Assembly: GCA_046352935.1 (NCBI GenBank)
Contig: JAXMGR010000008.1
Span: 1-64,000, forward strand
Direction: 5' to 3'
DNA length: 64,000 nucleotides
DNA from: CAYWMY01 sp046352935
GTDB taxonomy: Bacteria; Pseudomonadota; Gammaproteobacteria; Steroidobacterales; Steroidobacteraceae
The translations under genes and the position numbers were made by a program. This document shows, in pieces, positions 1-9,274 of this stretch (position 1 is its first letter; the number at the start of each line of letters is the position of its first letter). Under the pieces are notes generated by a model. It had not been told where the DNA came from. It did not search any database and was given only the letters and a program-made list of their open reading frames with translations.

Positions 1-1580
1 TGCACACGGTCGAGGTTCGCCTCGTCCGGGTCCTTCGCCGCCACCACCATGAAGCGCGGGGCCCCGCCCTGCGGTGCGTTCATCAGCTCCCCGCCCATCG
101 GCACGCCCTTCCGGTAACCGATCTGTGCGTAGTCCGGCCGCAGCACGTCCTCGGCCCCGTAATCCCAGCCGCCGAAGAACCTGAGCTTGATCCGCGAACC
201 CGTCGTGCCGTACACCTCGCGCCGCTTGAACGCCGCGAAGATCGCCTCCCGCGTGTTCTCCGGCGCCCACACCGCCGCGAGACCCGAGGCGCCGAGTTCG
301 GCATTCATCCAGCCCACGCCCATCTTTCCGTCGAGACGGCCGGCGTGCGGTTCGTTCGACACGACCTTGCCGAAGTAGTTGTCCTCCTCCGCGGTCGACA
401 CCGAATTGTGGCCGTCGGTGCTGCCAATGAGACCGAACTCGAAGGGATTCACGCCGAGTTTCGCGTGATGCTGGAGCCCGTCCAGGAGCGCCTGGCGCAC
501 GTACTCGTAACGCAGCATCCATGGCTGCTTCGGCGAGCTCAGCGTCAGGTTGCCGCGGTCCCAGCGCTCGAAATCCGCGAATTCGTCGGTGGGAGACAGG
601 CTGGGGTGTGTCTCGCTGTCCCCCTTCGTCTGGGTGATTTCGTACAGCGGCTCCCATCGCGCCCGCCTGCGCGCATAGGCCGGCGAGAAGGCTGAACCAT
701 CGAGACGCGTCGGCGCGAACATGCGACCGTTGCTGACGTTGCCGTTGTGGCCGATCGCGAGCACCTCGCCGCCGGTCTGCTGCTGATAGGCCTCCAGGGC
801 CTGCCACAAGGCCTCCGGATCCGTGCTGTCCTGGGCCGAGAACGGCAGCCGCTGCGCCACCTTGTCGGCGCCGTCGCGGAACAGCACCACGCGGTGCAGG
901 TTGTCGCCGTTCAGCATCGACGTCCATTCGTAGGCCGCAAACGCCGTGAAGCGACCCGGCTCGTTGTGTCGGTCCGCGGTCCGCGCCACGTCGGACCAGA
1001 TCGAACGCCTCACGTTCTCGGGTGCGCGGTACTCGGCGGCATCCGTTTCGACCGCCCGGAGGAACTCGTTCACGAGCCGCATGTTGTCGCCGCGACGCAG
1101 ATAGTCCGCCCAGCGCCGACCGACCTCCCACCGCAGCAGCGGGCTGTCCGGGTCGCGCAGGCGGCCGTAGACGCCGAGATACTCGGAGTGATCGGAAACG
1201 GCGAGGAAATCGAGCGGCCGGCGCAGTCTGAACCGCATGCCGTTGTGCATGCGGACCTCGCCGCCCCGTGCAACGCGGAAGGCGTCATCGGGCGTCAGCG
1301 TCTCGTTGCCCATCGAGTACGCATCGGCCGAGTCACGCGTGTGCAGGTGGGTGTCACCCCAGTAGACATGGGTCGCCGTCGTGTCGCGGACCACGGGCGA
1401 GTACTCCCGCGCCGAAGGCTTCGATACCGGCACCGGCAGCGTGGCGCCGGATACCTCGGCGGCAGGGCTGCCCGCACCCGCACCCGCACCCGCACCCGCA
1501 CCCGCACCCGCAAGGACCAGAAATGGCACGACGCGTACTTTCAACCAGAATCGCGCTCGCCGACCGAGAGATTCCATCAT
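1..1580 (-). CDS. DUF3604 family protein, C-terminus cut by window edge
   Basis: An open frame of about 526 codons runs from ATG at 1580 to the left edge without a stop, so the C-terminus is missing. The product aligns along its length with the protein encoded at 1651-3573 and carries the same landmarks: YWGDTHLHT near the N-terminus, a DHSEY motif and a GSTDGHNS motif. These His/Asp motifs resemble metal sites of PHP-type phosphoesterases, a comparison that is inference, since DUF3604 has no settled function. The N-terminus looks like a signal peptide: a basic stretch, a short hydrophobic core (VVPFLVLAG), then seven Ala-Gly pairs coded by a hexanucleotide repeat at 1471-1512. It lies 70 bases after its paralogue and is probably the last gene of the run that starts at 9096. 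Part of it (127-260) is base-identical to the paralogue. Confidence 0.9.
   Translation of the reverse strand, partial: MMESLGRRARFWLKVRVVPFLVLAGAGAGAGAGAGAGSPAAEVSGATLPVPVSKPSAREYSPVVRDTTATHVYWGDTHLHTRDSADAYSMGNETLTPDDAFRVARGGEVRMHNGMRFRLRRPLDFLAVSDHSEYLGVYGRLRDPDSPLLRWEVGRRWADYLRRGDNMRLVNEFLRAVETDAAEYRAPENVRRSIWSDVARTADRHNEPGRFTAFAAYEWTSMLNGDNLHRVVLFRDGADKVAQRLPFSAQDSTDPEALWQALEAYQQQTGGEVLAIGHNGNVSNGRMFAPTRLDGSAFSPAYARRRARWEPLYEITQTKGDSETHPSLSPTDEFADFERWDRGNLTLSSPKQPWMLRYEYVRQALLDGLQHHAKLGVNPFEFGLIGSTDGHNSVSTAEEDNYFGKVVSNEPHAGRLDGKMGVGWMNAELGASGLAAVWAPENTREAIFAAFKRREVYGTTGSRIKLRFFGGWDYGAEDVLRPDYAQIGYRKGVPMGGELMNAPQGGAPRFMVVAAKDPDEANLDRV
127..260. repeat. 134-bp tract identical to 2138-2271 (DUF3604 paralogues)
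   Basis: Read base by base, 127-260 is identical to 2138-2271, including every third codon position. The flanks differ at many sites. It covers the region coding for AIFAAFKRREVYGTTG and the residues after it. Elsewhere the two genes are clearly diverged in both protein and DNA, so the identity suggests recent gene conversion rather than plain conservation. Confidence 0.85.
1471..1512. repeat. Hexanucleotide tandem repeat, 7 copies of CCCGCA
   Basis: Seven perfect copies of CCCGCA lie in tandem. On the minus strand they encode (Ala-Gly)7 directly after the hydrophobic core of the signal peptide of the DUF3604 protein ending at 1580. The unit is a multiple of three, so slippage would change signal-peptide length without breaking the frame. 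The paralogue at 1651-3573 has no such repeat. Confidence 0.9.
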
Positions 1581-1650
1581 GACCCTGCTCCCCTCGTTCC
1601 ACGCCCTTGGATGCAGCCGTCGGCCTTCTATTCCTTCACCGGCATGCGCC

Positions 1651-3573
1651 TCACGGCTCGTACCAGATCGGCGAGGAGTACGCCCGGTCCTGCACCGTCA
1701 TCGGAATGTTCGCCGGCAGCGAAACGTTGAAGAATTTCGCGTCGTACGCCGTCCAGCGCGGCTTCGGGATCTCGATGACCCGCACGTAGTAGAACGCTCG
1801 CTGTGTGGCATCGAAGTCCGGATCCGTCCACACCGTTGCGAGTTCAGGATCGCCGATCGCGTTCGTGTAGGTCGCGTTCTTCACATCCACGGTGCTGCCG
1901 ACCGCAGGCGCCTTGCCCGTCTTCGGATCCACCTTGCGGCCGTCGGACAGGACCACGTCGTAGATCTTCTCGTGCGTCTCACCCTTCGCATCCAGCCAGC
2001 CCTTGATGACCTGCACCCGGTCGAGGTTCGCCTCGTCCGGATCCTTCGCCGCCACGACCATGAACCGCGGCGCACCGCCCTTCGGGGCGTTCATCAGCTC
2101 CCCGCCCATCGGCACGCCCTTCCGGTAGCCGATCTGGGCGTAGTCCGGCCGCAGCACGTCCTCGGCCCCGTAATCCCAGCCGCCGAAGAACCTGAGCTTG
2201 ATCCGCGAACCCGTCGTGCCGTACACCTCGCGCCGCTTGAACGCCGCGAAGATCGCCTCCCGCGTGTTCTCGGGTGCCCACACCGCCGCGAGACCCGAGG
2301 CGCCGAGCTGCCAGGCCTGCCGCGCCACCACGTCGGTCTTCTTCCCCGTGCGGCCCGGCGACGGCTCGTCGTGCGGAAACTTCCCGAAGAAGTTGTCTTC
2401 GGCCGTCGTGGAGAGGCCGTTGTGCGAGTCGGTGCTGCCGATCAGGCCGAACTTGAAGGGATTGACACCGAGCTTCGCCTCGTGGGCAAGACCCTCGCGC
2501 AGGGCGGAGCGCGCGTACTCGTAGCGCAGCATCCAGGGCTCCTTGGGCCTGCTCATGACGATGTCGCCCTTGTCCCAGCGCTCGAAGTCGGCGAATTCGT
2601 CGGTGGGCGACAGCGACGGATGGGTCTCGCCATCACCCTTGGTCTGCGTGGCCTCGTACACGGGCTCCCAGCGCGCGCGCGTCGCCGCATAGGCCGCCGT
2701 CAGCGCTTCCCCGTTGCGCCGCACCGGCGCGAACATGGCGCCGTTGCTGACGTTGCCGTTGTGCGCGAAGGCGATGACCTCGCCACCGGTGGTGCGCTCG
2801 TAGGATTCGAGATAGGCCCACAGCGCTTCCGGGTCCGTGCTGTCCATCGCGGAGAACGGCAAAGTCCGCGAGACCGTCGAGGCAGAGTCACGGAACATCA
2901 CAATGCGATGGAGATTCTGGCTGTTCGGTGTCGAGCTCCATTCGTAGCCGGAAAACGCGGTGAAGCGCCCGGGCTCATTGAAGCGGTCGGCCGTCGCGGC
3001 GACCGTGGACCAGATGCGCTGGCGGATCGGCTCGGGGATGTTCTGCAGGCCGGAATCCTGCTTCTGCAGGCCGCCCGTCATGGTCTTCAGCAGATCGCCG
3101 TTCCGGCCGTCGGCGATGATGCGCGCCCACTGCTGGCCGATCGGCGTTGCCAGCAGTTCGGCATCCCCGCTCGCGGCGAGAGCGAAGCCGCCGATGTATT
3201 CCGCATGGTCGGCCACGACGAGGAAGTCGAGCGGCCGGCGGAGTTTCACGTTCACGCCCGTTTGCGACACGAGCTGCTCTCCGCGTGCGAAGCGGAACGC
3301 CTCGACCGGGGAAATGCTGCGGTCGCCCATGTCGAACGCGTCGATGGAGTTCGATGTGTGGAGGTGCGTGTCGCCCCAGTAGAGGTTCGTCATCCCGGCG
3401 TCGCGCACGGGCGGGGAGTACTCGCGTGCCTGCGCTCGCGCAGCGGCATCCGACACCGCACCCTCGGGCGCGGCAGCCCGGCTGCGCGCGGGATGCAATG
3501 TGACCCCGAGGCCCAGCACCGCGGCGCCGATGCCGAGCGACCAGACCAGCGTGTTCCGGTGAGCCCTGTTCAT
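1651..3573 (-). CDS. DUF3604 family exported protein
   Basis: The product is 640 residues long. The start at 3573 follows an AGGGGGGGAT ribosome site and gives a clean signal peptide (MNRAHRNTLVWSLGIG, then a hydrophobic core and AARSRA-like region). The in-frame ATG 22 codons upstream lacks both. The mature protein begins its conserved part at NLYWGDTHLHT and carries DHAEYIGG, NGNVSNG and GSTDSHNG motifs typical of DUF3604. The HxH, DH and DSH groups could bind metal as in PHP hydrolases, but no activity is established. It is likely periplasmic. It lies downstream of a TonB receptor in the same direction, with a hairpin (3680-3717) between, and is followed by a tandem paralogue. Similar genes are common in proteobacteria that degrade hydrophobic substrates, so a role in substrate processing is inferred. 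Confidence 0.92.
   Translation of the reverse strand: MNRAHRNTLVWSLGIGAAVLGLGVTLHPARSRAAAPEGAVSDAAARAQAREYSPPVRDAGMTNLYWGDTHLHTSNSIDAFDMGDRSISPVEAFRFARGEQLVSQTGVNVKLRRPLDFLVVADHAEYIGGFALAASGDAELLATPIGQQWARIIADGRNGDLLKTMTGGLQKQDSGLQNIPEPIRQRIWSTVAATADRFNEPGRFTAFSGYEWSSTPNSQNLHRIVMFRDSASTVSRTLPFSAMDSTDPEALWAYLESYERTTGGEVIAFAHNGNVSNGAMFAPVRRNGEALTAAYAATRARWEPVYEATQTKGDGETHPSLSPTDEFADFERWDKGDIVMSRPKEPWMLRYEYARSALREGLAHEAKLGVNPFKFGLIGSTDSHNGLSTTAEDNFFGKFPHDEPSPGRTGKKTDVVARQAWQLGASGLAAVWAPENTREAIFAAFKRREVYGTTGSRIKLRFFGGWDYGAEDVLRPDYAQIGYRKGVPMGGELMNAPKGGAPRFMVVAAKDPDEANLDRVQVIKGWLDAKGETHEKIYDVVLSDGRKVDPKTGKAPAVGSTVDVKNATYTNAIGDPELATVWTDPDFDATQRAFYYVRVIEIPKPRWTAYDAKFFNVSLPANIPMTVQDRAYSSPIWYEP
2138..2271. 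repeat. 134-bp tract identical to 127-260
   Basis: This is the second copy of the identical segment inside the DUF3604 gene at 1651-3573. Identity stops at one mismatch on each side (126 versus 2137, and 261 versus 2272), and the flanking similarity is lower. Confidence 0.85.
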
Positions 3574-3679
3574 GATCCCCCCCTGTCTGTGAACGCACCG
3601 CTGCGGGCGATGCGTGCGGATCTGCCGATGCACGTTCACCCGTCGAGCGCGCTCATCCGCCCGCTCGCGACGGCTTCAC

Positions 3680-3717
3680 CGGCCGTCCGGGCCCGCGCAA
3701 TGACGCCCGGACGGCCG
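3680..3717. terminator. GC-rich hairpin after TonB receptor gene
   Basis: Arms 3680-3692 (CGGCCGTCCGGGC) and 3705-3717 are perfect reverse complements over 13 bases with a 12-base loop. The hairpin starts 9 bases after the TonB receptor stop codon (minus strand). There is no U-run, so it is not a classic Rho-independent terminator. It may stabilise the mRNA 3' end or reduce read-through into the DUF3604 genes. Confidence 0.5.
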
Positions 3718-3726
3718 TGTCGACGG

Positions 3727-6159
3727 TCAGTAACGCCAGGTCAGCTGCGCCGTCACCGTGCGCGGCAGCAGGATCAGGCCCACCTGATCGCCGAGGGTGC
3801 CGGTCGCGAGACCCGCCGGCGTGCCCGTACTCGGCGCATCGATCGTCCCGGTCTGCACGAACTGGTTGCTCAGGTTCTTGCCGATGACCGCCAGCTCCCA
3901 CTGGCCGTCCTCCGTGTGCAGTCGCAGCGAGGCATCGACCATGACGTACTTCGGCTGCACGGAATTCGGGTGTGCGAAGCTGGACGCAAAGTAGCTGCCG
4001 CTGTAGCGCGCATCGGCGGTCATCCCGAGACGCAGGCTGCCCACCGGCATGTCGTAGCTCATCCCCAGCGAACCGGTCCAGGTCGGCGCCATGGCGGTGC
4101 GCTTGCCGCTCAGGTCCTGCAGCGGCGTGTTCGCGGGCGCCGGCGCCCGCATCGAGCAGCCCATCGCGATCGTCATGCCGGCGTAGCAGGGCGCGATGAA
4201 GTCCTTGTAGCGCGCGCGGTTGTAATTGAGCGTGCCACGCATCTGCAGGTCGGGAATCGCGAGCGGCGCCCACTGCAGCTCGAGCTCGACGCCACGCGTC
4301 GTCGCCGCGCCCGCGTTGTTGGTGATGAACGCGAACGTGGGCGAGTTGAAGAAGTCGACCTGCAGATTGTTGTACTTGTAGGAATAGCCGATGAGGTTCA
4401 GGCGCAGCTGGTTGTCGAGCAGCGTCGACTTGATGCCGCCCTCGAAGCCCTTCGCCTTCTCCGGCTCGAACGTGAAGTCCTCGAGAAGCGAGAAGTTGCC
4501 GAGATTGCCGCCATTCGAGAACCCGCCCGACTTGTATGCGGTCTTGTAGGCGACGAACAGGTTGATGCCGTCGACGGGCTTGTAGCTCAGCGTCGCTTCC
4601 GGCGACCAGTTGTTGAAGGTCTGATCAGCGGTGATGCGATCGTTCAGCCGGTACAGCGCGGCCATCGCGGGACTGAGATACGGATGCACGAAGTAGGTGT
4701 CTTTGGTCTCGTGCGTGTACCGCACGCCCGCGGTGGCCTCCCATCGCTCAGCGAACTTCGTCATCAGCTGGCCGAACAGCGCGATGGTCTCGCCGTCGGT
4801 CGCCGAGTTCTTGACCACGCCCAGATAGCGATACGCTGGATTGGCCGCCGCCGGATTGTCAGCACGTGCCTGGGCGACGTACTGGTCGAAAGCGCGGTCG
4901 GTCGTCTGGTACAGGAGACCCAGCATCAGGTTGGCCGGCCCGTCGAACGTCGTGAGCCCGCGCAGTTCGGTCGAGAAGGCCTTCCAGCGGGTGTTCTCGG
5001 TCGCGTAGACATCGGGGGTGGCGATCATCTGCTGGAAGTCGCAGTCGCAGACGAAGCGGTTGCGGTTCCACTGATAGTTGGTCACGGACGTGAGGGTGAA
5101 GGCGTCGGCCTCGTAGTTCAGCGTTCCAGTGACGCCCCAGGCCTTGTACTTGTTGCCGAGGCTGCCATCGTCGTCCGCGACAGGAATCGTCGGTGCGATG
5201 TCGGCCGGGATGCGGTTCTGATAGAAGAAGAACTCGCGCTCGCAGACCGCACCCGGATTGAGTGCATTGAAGCCGGACGGACACTTGTAGATCGCGCGGT
5301 TCCAGCCGGGCGTGTTGACCTCGGTCTGGCTCGCCGACGCCTTGAGCGTGGCGGTGAGGCTGTCTGACGGCCGCCACTTCAACGTGAGGCGCGCCATCGT
5401 GTCCTTCTCCTCCGGCCCCTCGGAGTCCGCCACGGGCGCCAGGTGCGGCGTCACGACACCGGCGTTGATGGTGTTGTAGGTGTCGTCCACCGCACGGTTC
5501 TTGAAGTAGCCGCCGGACATCCGGCTCGCGCGCAGTGCCAGGCGGACACCGAAGGTCTCCGACACCGGCATCGAGAACACGCCCTCGCCGAGCACGTTCT
5601 TCGCCTTGAACTCGTAGCCCAGGCGCGCCAGCGCCTCGGGCTCGTCACCCGGGTCGTTCGTGGTAATCGAAATCACGCCGGCCGTGGCATTCTTGCCGTA
5701 GAACAGCGCCTGCGGTCCCTTCAGCACCTCGATGCGCTGGGCATCGAAGAAGCCCTCGTTGATGATGCGTCCCTGTCCGTAGTAAACGCTGTCCACCACG
5801 GTGGCGACCGACTGCTCGATGCCGATCGACGTCGGCGTCGACCCGATGCCGCGCAGCGTGATGTTCGCGCCCGAACCCGTCGAATTGCGACCGACCGTGA
5901 GCTGCGGAATCGAGGCGGCGACGCGTTCGAGGCTCGTGAGGTCGTAACGCTCGATCTGCGCCGCGGAGATCGCGGCCACGGCCACGGGGACGTCCTGCGC
6001 GCTCTCCTCGCGCTTGCGCGCCGTGACGACGACTTCCTCGATGCCGCCGACGGCGGGTGCGGCGGCGTGTGCCGTCTGGTCCTGCGCACCTGCGGCCGCC
6101 GCGGCGAGCGTCATGAAGACGGTCGAAGTCAGTGCGACCGAACGATGATTCCTGGCCAT
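3727..6159 (-). CDS. TonB-dependent outer membrane receptor
   Basis: The product has 810 residues. A signal peptide (MARNHRSVALTSTVFMTLAA, cleaved after AGAQ or nearby) is followed by the TonB-box-like segment IEEVVVTARKREE at about residues 40-52. A plug domain follows (VPVAVAAISAAQIERYDL, then LKGPQALFYGKNATAGVISI near 150-170). The rest is a 22-strand type barrel ending in TAQLTWRY, a terminal aromatic residue as required for BAM insertion. It belongs to the large class of receptors with a VTARKR signature that import organic substrates as often as siderophores. The ligand is unknown. The gene lies 54 bases downstream of the DUF1254/1214 gene and is probably in one operon with it, facing a TetR regulator. 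Confidence 0.95.
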   Translation of the reverse strand: MARNHRSVALTSTVFMTLAAAAAGAQDQTAHAAAPAVGGIEEVVVTARKREESAQDVPVAVAAISAAQIERYDLTSLERVAASIPQLTVGRNSTGSGANITLRGIGSTPTSIGIEQSVATVVDSVYYGQGRIINEGFFDAQRIEVLKGPQALFYGKNATAGVISITTNDPGDEPEALARLGYEFKAKNVLGEGVFSMPVSETFGVRLALRASRMSGGYFKNRAVDDTYNTINAGVVTPHLAPVADSEGPEEKDTMARLTLKWRPSDSLTATLKASASQTEVNTPGWNRAIYKCPSGFNALNPGAVCEREFFFYQNRIPADIAPTIPVADDDGSLGNKYKAWGVTGTLNYEADAFTLTSVTNYQWNRNRFVCDCDFQQMIATPDVYATENTRWKAFSTELRGLTTFDGPANLMLGLLYQTTDRAFDQYVAQARADNPAAANPAYRYLGVVKNSATDGETIALFGQLMTKFAERWEATAGVRYTHETKDTYFVHPYLSPAMAALYRLNDRITADQTFNNWSPEATLSYKPVDGINLFVAYKTAYKSGGFSNGGNLGNFSLLEDFTFEPEKAKGFEGGIKSTLLDNQLRLNLIGYSYKYNNLQVDFFNSPTFAFITNNAGAATTRGVELELQWAPLAIPDLQMRGTLNYNRARYKDFIAPCYAGMTIAMGCSMRAPAPANTPLQDLSGKRTAMAPTWTGSLGMSYDMPVGSLRLGMTADARYSGSYFASSFAHPNSVQPKYVMVDASLRLHTEDGQWELAVIGKNLSNQFVQTGTIDAPSTGTPAGLATGTLGDQVGLILLPRTVTAQLTWRY

Positions 6160-6213
6160 GTAGTCTCCCTGGTGGTCCCTGAGCTGTGTTGTTGTGATGA
6201 GGATCCGGGGGCC

Positions 6214-9096
6214 TCAACGCCCAATCTTCTCGATCGCCGGCGGCGCCCAGCGGCCATCGAGTGCGGTTTGACGCGGCACGTAGAGCCGCATCATCAGATA
6301 GAAGCGGGCGGCCGGTACGGGCAGCCAGTTGCCGGTGCTGCCCGCCGGCGGCGCGTCGTGCTGCAGCAGGATCTCGATCGAGCCGTCCGGTGCGCGCACG
6401 AGCCCGCGCGTGCGATCACCGATCGAGTAGCGCTGGATCGGGTTCTCCACCATGTAGCCCGCGTCGTCGTAGGCCGTGATCGACCAGAAAGCGTCGACGG
6501 GCGGCTGGTCGTTCGCCGGGATGCGGATGCGATAGCGGTGGCGGCCGTCGAGCGGCCTGCGCTCGCGATCGACGCGCCCGATCGGATAGACAGCCTCCTC
6601 CGGGATCGCGACGTAGATCTGGTCCTTGGCGACAGCCGCGCGCAGCAGGAAATCGCGCCCGAAGCGCGGGCCGCGGAGATTGGTGGTCCAGCCGTTGCGC
6701 TCGATGCCGAGATCCAGCGAGCGCGCGAGCACGGCCTTGCGTCCGTCCTCGAGCCCGCGCAGGACTTCCGCCCGCAGCGCACGGCCGAGCTTCGAGGGCT
6801 CGAATCCGGCCTGCGGCGTGAGCCCGATCCCGCGGAACGTGGCGACGAGCGCGGCGTCCTCGGGCTCGAGCGCCCAGTCCTTCAGCACGTTGCCCAGCAT
6901 CTCGAGGAACGCGAGGTCGCCGTGCTGCGGAGCGAGGGGATCGACGAGCGCACGCTGCAAAGGCCCCTCGGCCGGCGTCGCCTGTCCCGCGCGGTATGCG
7001 CTCCACGGGCGCAGGCGGATGGCGTCCTGGAGCGCGTGGACCTCCGGGTACTCATCCGGCCCCTGCACGAGGATGCGGCCCGCGATGTTGAGATAGCGCG
7101 TCGTGCTGCGCACGCCCAGCATGCCCGCCGGAACCGGCTCGGACTGACCCGGCCCCTGGATGAAGAGCGGCGGCAGCTGGCCACCGTGCGTGCGGCTGCC
7201 GAGCGACTCCTCGGCCGCGGAATCGGAGAAATTGAACGAGAACGTGTAGTAGCGCTGGCCGAAGTCCGGTGTCTCCAGCACGAAAGGTCCGCTCGCCAGA
7301 TCGACCCAGGCGATGCTGTAGATCGTGTCGTTGTTGGGTCCGACGCCGACGCGGTACTCGGGTCCCGCGAGCCGCCGCGTGTGCGTGAACCGGTTGAGCG
7401 GCGTACCCAGTTCGCCCGGTCCCCGGCCGGTGAACCGGAAACGGATGCGCGCAGCCTCGACGAGCGGATAGCCCCAGACATAGGCGCGTGCCGCAAGTCG
7501 CCGCGCATCTTGCGTCGGGCCCTCGAAGATCGCGGCATTCATGTCGCGCTCACCGAGACGGCGGATCGGCGGCGGCTGCCAGCGGCCTTCGAGCAGCTCG
7601 GGCCCCGGCCCCTGCGCGCGGATCACCGCATAGAAAGGCCCGTCGGGCACCGGGAGCCAGTTGGCCCGGGCGTGGCCCGACGGCGCACGCGTCTGCAGCC
7701 GGATCGTGACCGCGCCGTTCCTGCCGCGCACGAGGCCGGGCGTGCGGTCGTTGATGAGGTACTTGCTCGCCGGGTTGACGACGAGCTCGCGCGTCCTTGC
7801 GTCGTAGACCGTGACCGACCAGAAGAAGCGCACAGGCGGTGGTGGTGCGAGCACGAGCTCGTAGTCACCGCGACTGCCGTCCAGCGCTTCGCCCTCGGCA
7901 TCGCGGAAGGTCGTGAACGGCCAGTTCTCGTCCGTCACGTTCGAACCGGTGCCCAGCGTATTGACGGTCGCGCGGTACAGATAATTGAAACCGTAACGGC
8001 CGATGTCCACGGGCTGCATCCAGGCGCCGGCGGGGCGGCCGATCTGGCCGATGGACTTCTCGATGACCTTGCGGGCCTCGACGTAGCCGGCTTCGAGGCC
8101 CGCGCGGATCGCCGGATCGGCGATGACGCTGTCGAACGGCTTCGGACCCGCGAGACCGATGCCGCGGTAGCGCCTGACCAGCGCCTCCTCCTGCGCGGGG
8201 TGGCCGTTCGTGCGCAGCGTGCAATCGAGGATGCGGAAGAAACCGATCGCGTCGGTGAAGCGGCCGTCGGGCCAGTCCCGTGCCACAGCCTCCGTGGTGT
8301 ACTGCGGCGTCAGCCAGAAGTGGTCCTGCAGCACATTGGCGGCGCGGACATCCGCCGCATCACCGACGAGGATGCGCAGCAGGATCCAGACCTGCGGCGT
8401 GGTCACCCGGAACGCTTCGACACCCGCAGGCACGGGCCCCTGCCAGCCGGCCGGCACGATCAGGTACCGGCCTCCCTTCGTACCGTGCGTACGCGCGCTG
8501 ATGTTCGTCGCGTTGCCGTACATGTCGAGGAAGTTGGCCGTGTAGTAGCGCCCCGCGGTGTCGGGTACCTCGAACAGCACCGGGCCGCGCGACAGGTCCA
8601 GCCACGCGTTCGAATACAGCGTGTCCGCGTTCGGCGATTTGAACGGCGCGTAGCCCGGACCCGCGAGCTCGCGGTCGTGCGCGAAGACATTGAAGCCCGT
8701 GAATCCCGGCTGACCGCGAGCGATCGCCTGCGCGTACATCTGCCGGTACTGCAGCACCGACACGGTTCCGTAGAGCGTCGCGTCGAACGCGAGCGCCTGC
8801 GCCCAGGTCCGGCGGGCCTCGGCGTCGCGCGGCACGACGTCCTCGAGGACCGGCCACTGGAACTGATCAGCGGTCTCGGGGTGATAGAGCCGCGGTGAGA
8901 CGGATGAGGTGTCATCAGCCAGACAAAGCGGAACGGCAACGACACCGGCCCCGATCGCCGTGACGAGCGAGAGGCGGGGCCCCGGGCGATTCACGGCTCC
9001 CCGCCGACGGGCGCCGGCAGCCGCTCGGTCCTGCGCGCGTGACAGGCCGCGCCATGCGAATCGCAGAATGTCCGTGATGACCGATTTCACCCGCAT
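6214..9096 (-). CDS. Double DUF1254-DUF1214 exported protein
   Basis: The product is up to 960 residues and holds two complete DUF1254 plus DUF1214 units in tandem. Unit 1 spans about residues 95-465, with SNAWLDLSRGPVLFEVPDT and later FFWSVTVYDARTRELV. Unit 2 spans about 505-955, with YSIAWVDLASGPFVLETPD and later DAFWSITAYDDAGYMVENP. Most DUF1254 proteins have one unit (about 450 residues), so this is a duplication or fusion. A hydrophobic segment at residues 43-62 looks like a signal peptide. The N-terminus is uncertain: ATG 9096 touches its AAGGGGGG site, GTG at 9090 is better spaced, and GTG at 8994 would put the signal peptide at the true start. Function is unknown. It is first in the minus run facing the TetR gene at 9414. 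Confidence 0.9.
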   Translation of the reverse strand: MRVKSVITDILRFAWRGLSRAQDRAAAGARRRGAVNRPGPRLSLVTAIGAGVVAVPLCLADDTSSVSPRLYHPETADQFQWPVLEDVVPRDAEARRTWAQALAFDATLYGTVSVLQYRQMYAQAIARGQPGFTGFNVFAHDRELAGPGYAPFKSPNADTLYSNAWLDLSRGPVLFEVPDTAGRYYTANFLDMYGNATNISARTHGTKGGRYLIVPAGWQGPVPAGVEAFRVTTPQVWILLRILVGDAADVRAANVLQDHFWLTPQYTTEAVARDWPDGRFTDAIGFFRILDCTLRTNGHPAQEEALVRRYRGIGLAGPKPFDSVIADPAIRAGLEAGYVEARKVIEKSIGQIGRPAGAWMQPVDIGRYGFNYLYRATVNTLGTGSNVTDENWPFTTFRDAEGEALDGSRGDYELVLAPPPPVRFFWSVTVYDARTRELVVNPASKYLINDRTPGLVRGRNGAVTIRLQTRAPSGHARANWLPVPDGPFYAVIRAQGPGPELLEGRWQPPPIRRLGERDMNAAIFEGPTQDARRLAARAYVWGYPLVEAARIRFRFTGRGPGELGTPLNRFTHTRRLAGPEYRVGVGPNNDTIYSIAWVDLASGPFVLETPDFGQRYYTFSFNFSDSAAEESLGSRTHGGQLPPLFIQGPGQSEPVPAGMLGVRSTTRYLNIAGRILVQGPDEYPEVHALQDAIRLRPWSAYRAGQATPAEGPLQRALVDPLAPQHGDLAFLEMLGNVLKDWALEPEDAALVATFRGIGLTPQAGFEPSKLGRALRAEVLRGLEDGRKAVLARSLDLGIERNGWTTNLRGPRFGRDFLLRAAVAKDQIYVAIPEEAVYPIGRVDRERRPLDGRHRYRIRIPANDQPPVDAFWSITAYDDAGYMVENPIQRYSIGDRTRGLVRAPDGSIEILLQHDAPPAGSTGNWLPVPAARFYLMMRLYVPRQTALDGRWAPPAIEKIGR

Positions 9097-9274
9097 CCCC
9101 CCTTGAAACGACCGGCCGGCATCGTTTCGCCGGACTGGTTCGGACCGGTCACCTGAGAATCACTCGGCGCGGCCTGGCGGCCGGACCGCGAGCGGAGTCG
9201 GGATCCCGTAACCCGCCGGGAGAATCCCTTAGCGGCTAATCTAAGTCAACTGTCTTTATTAATCCGGAAGGCCA

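Noticed and set aside
1471..1512. CRISPR or minisatellite array
   Set aside because: There are only seven 6-base units with no spacers. It is a simple coding repeat.
1381..5367. Very long plus-strand open frame (1328 codons) over the DUF3604 and TonB genes
   Set aside because: It is antisense to two well-supported genes, is rich in Arg/Val/His repeats typical of GC-rich shadow frames, and has no ribosome site or domain.
5443..8898. Plus-strand open frame of 1151 codons over the TonB and DUF1254 genes
   Set aside because: It is a shadow of the minus-strand genes. The composition is that of reverse-frame translation and no motif is seen.
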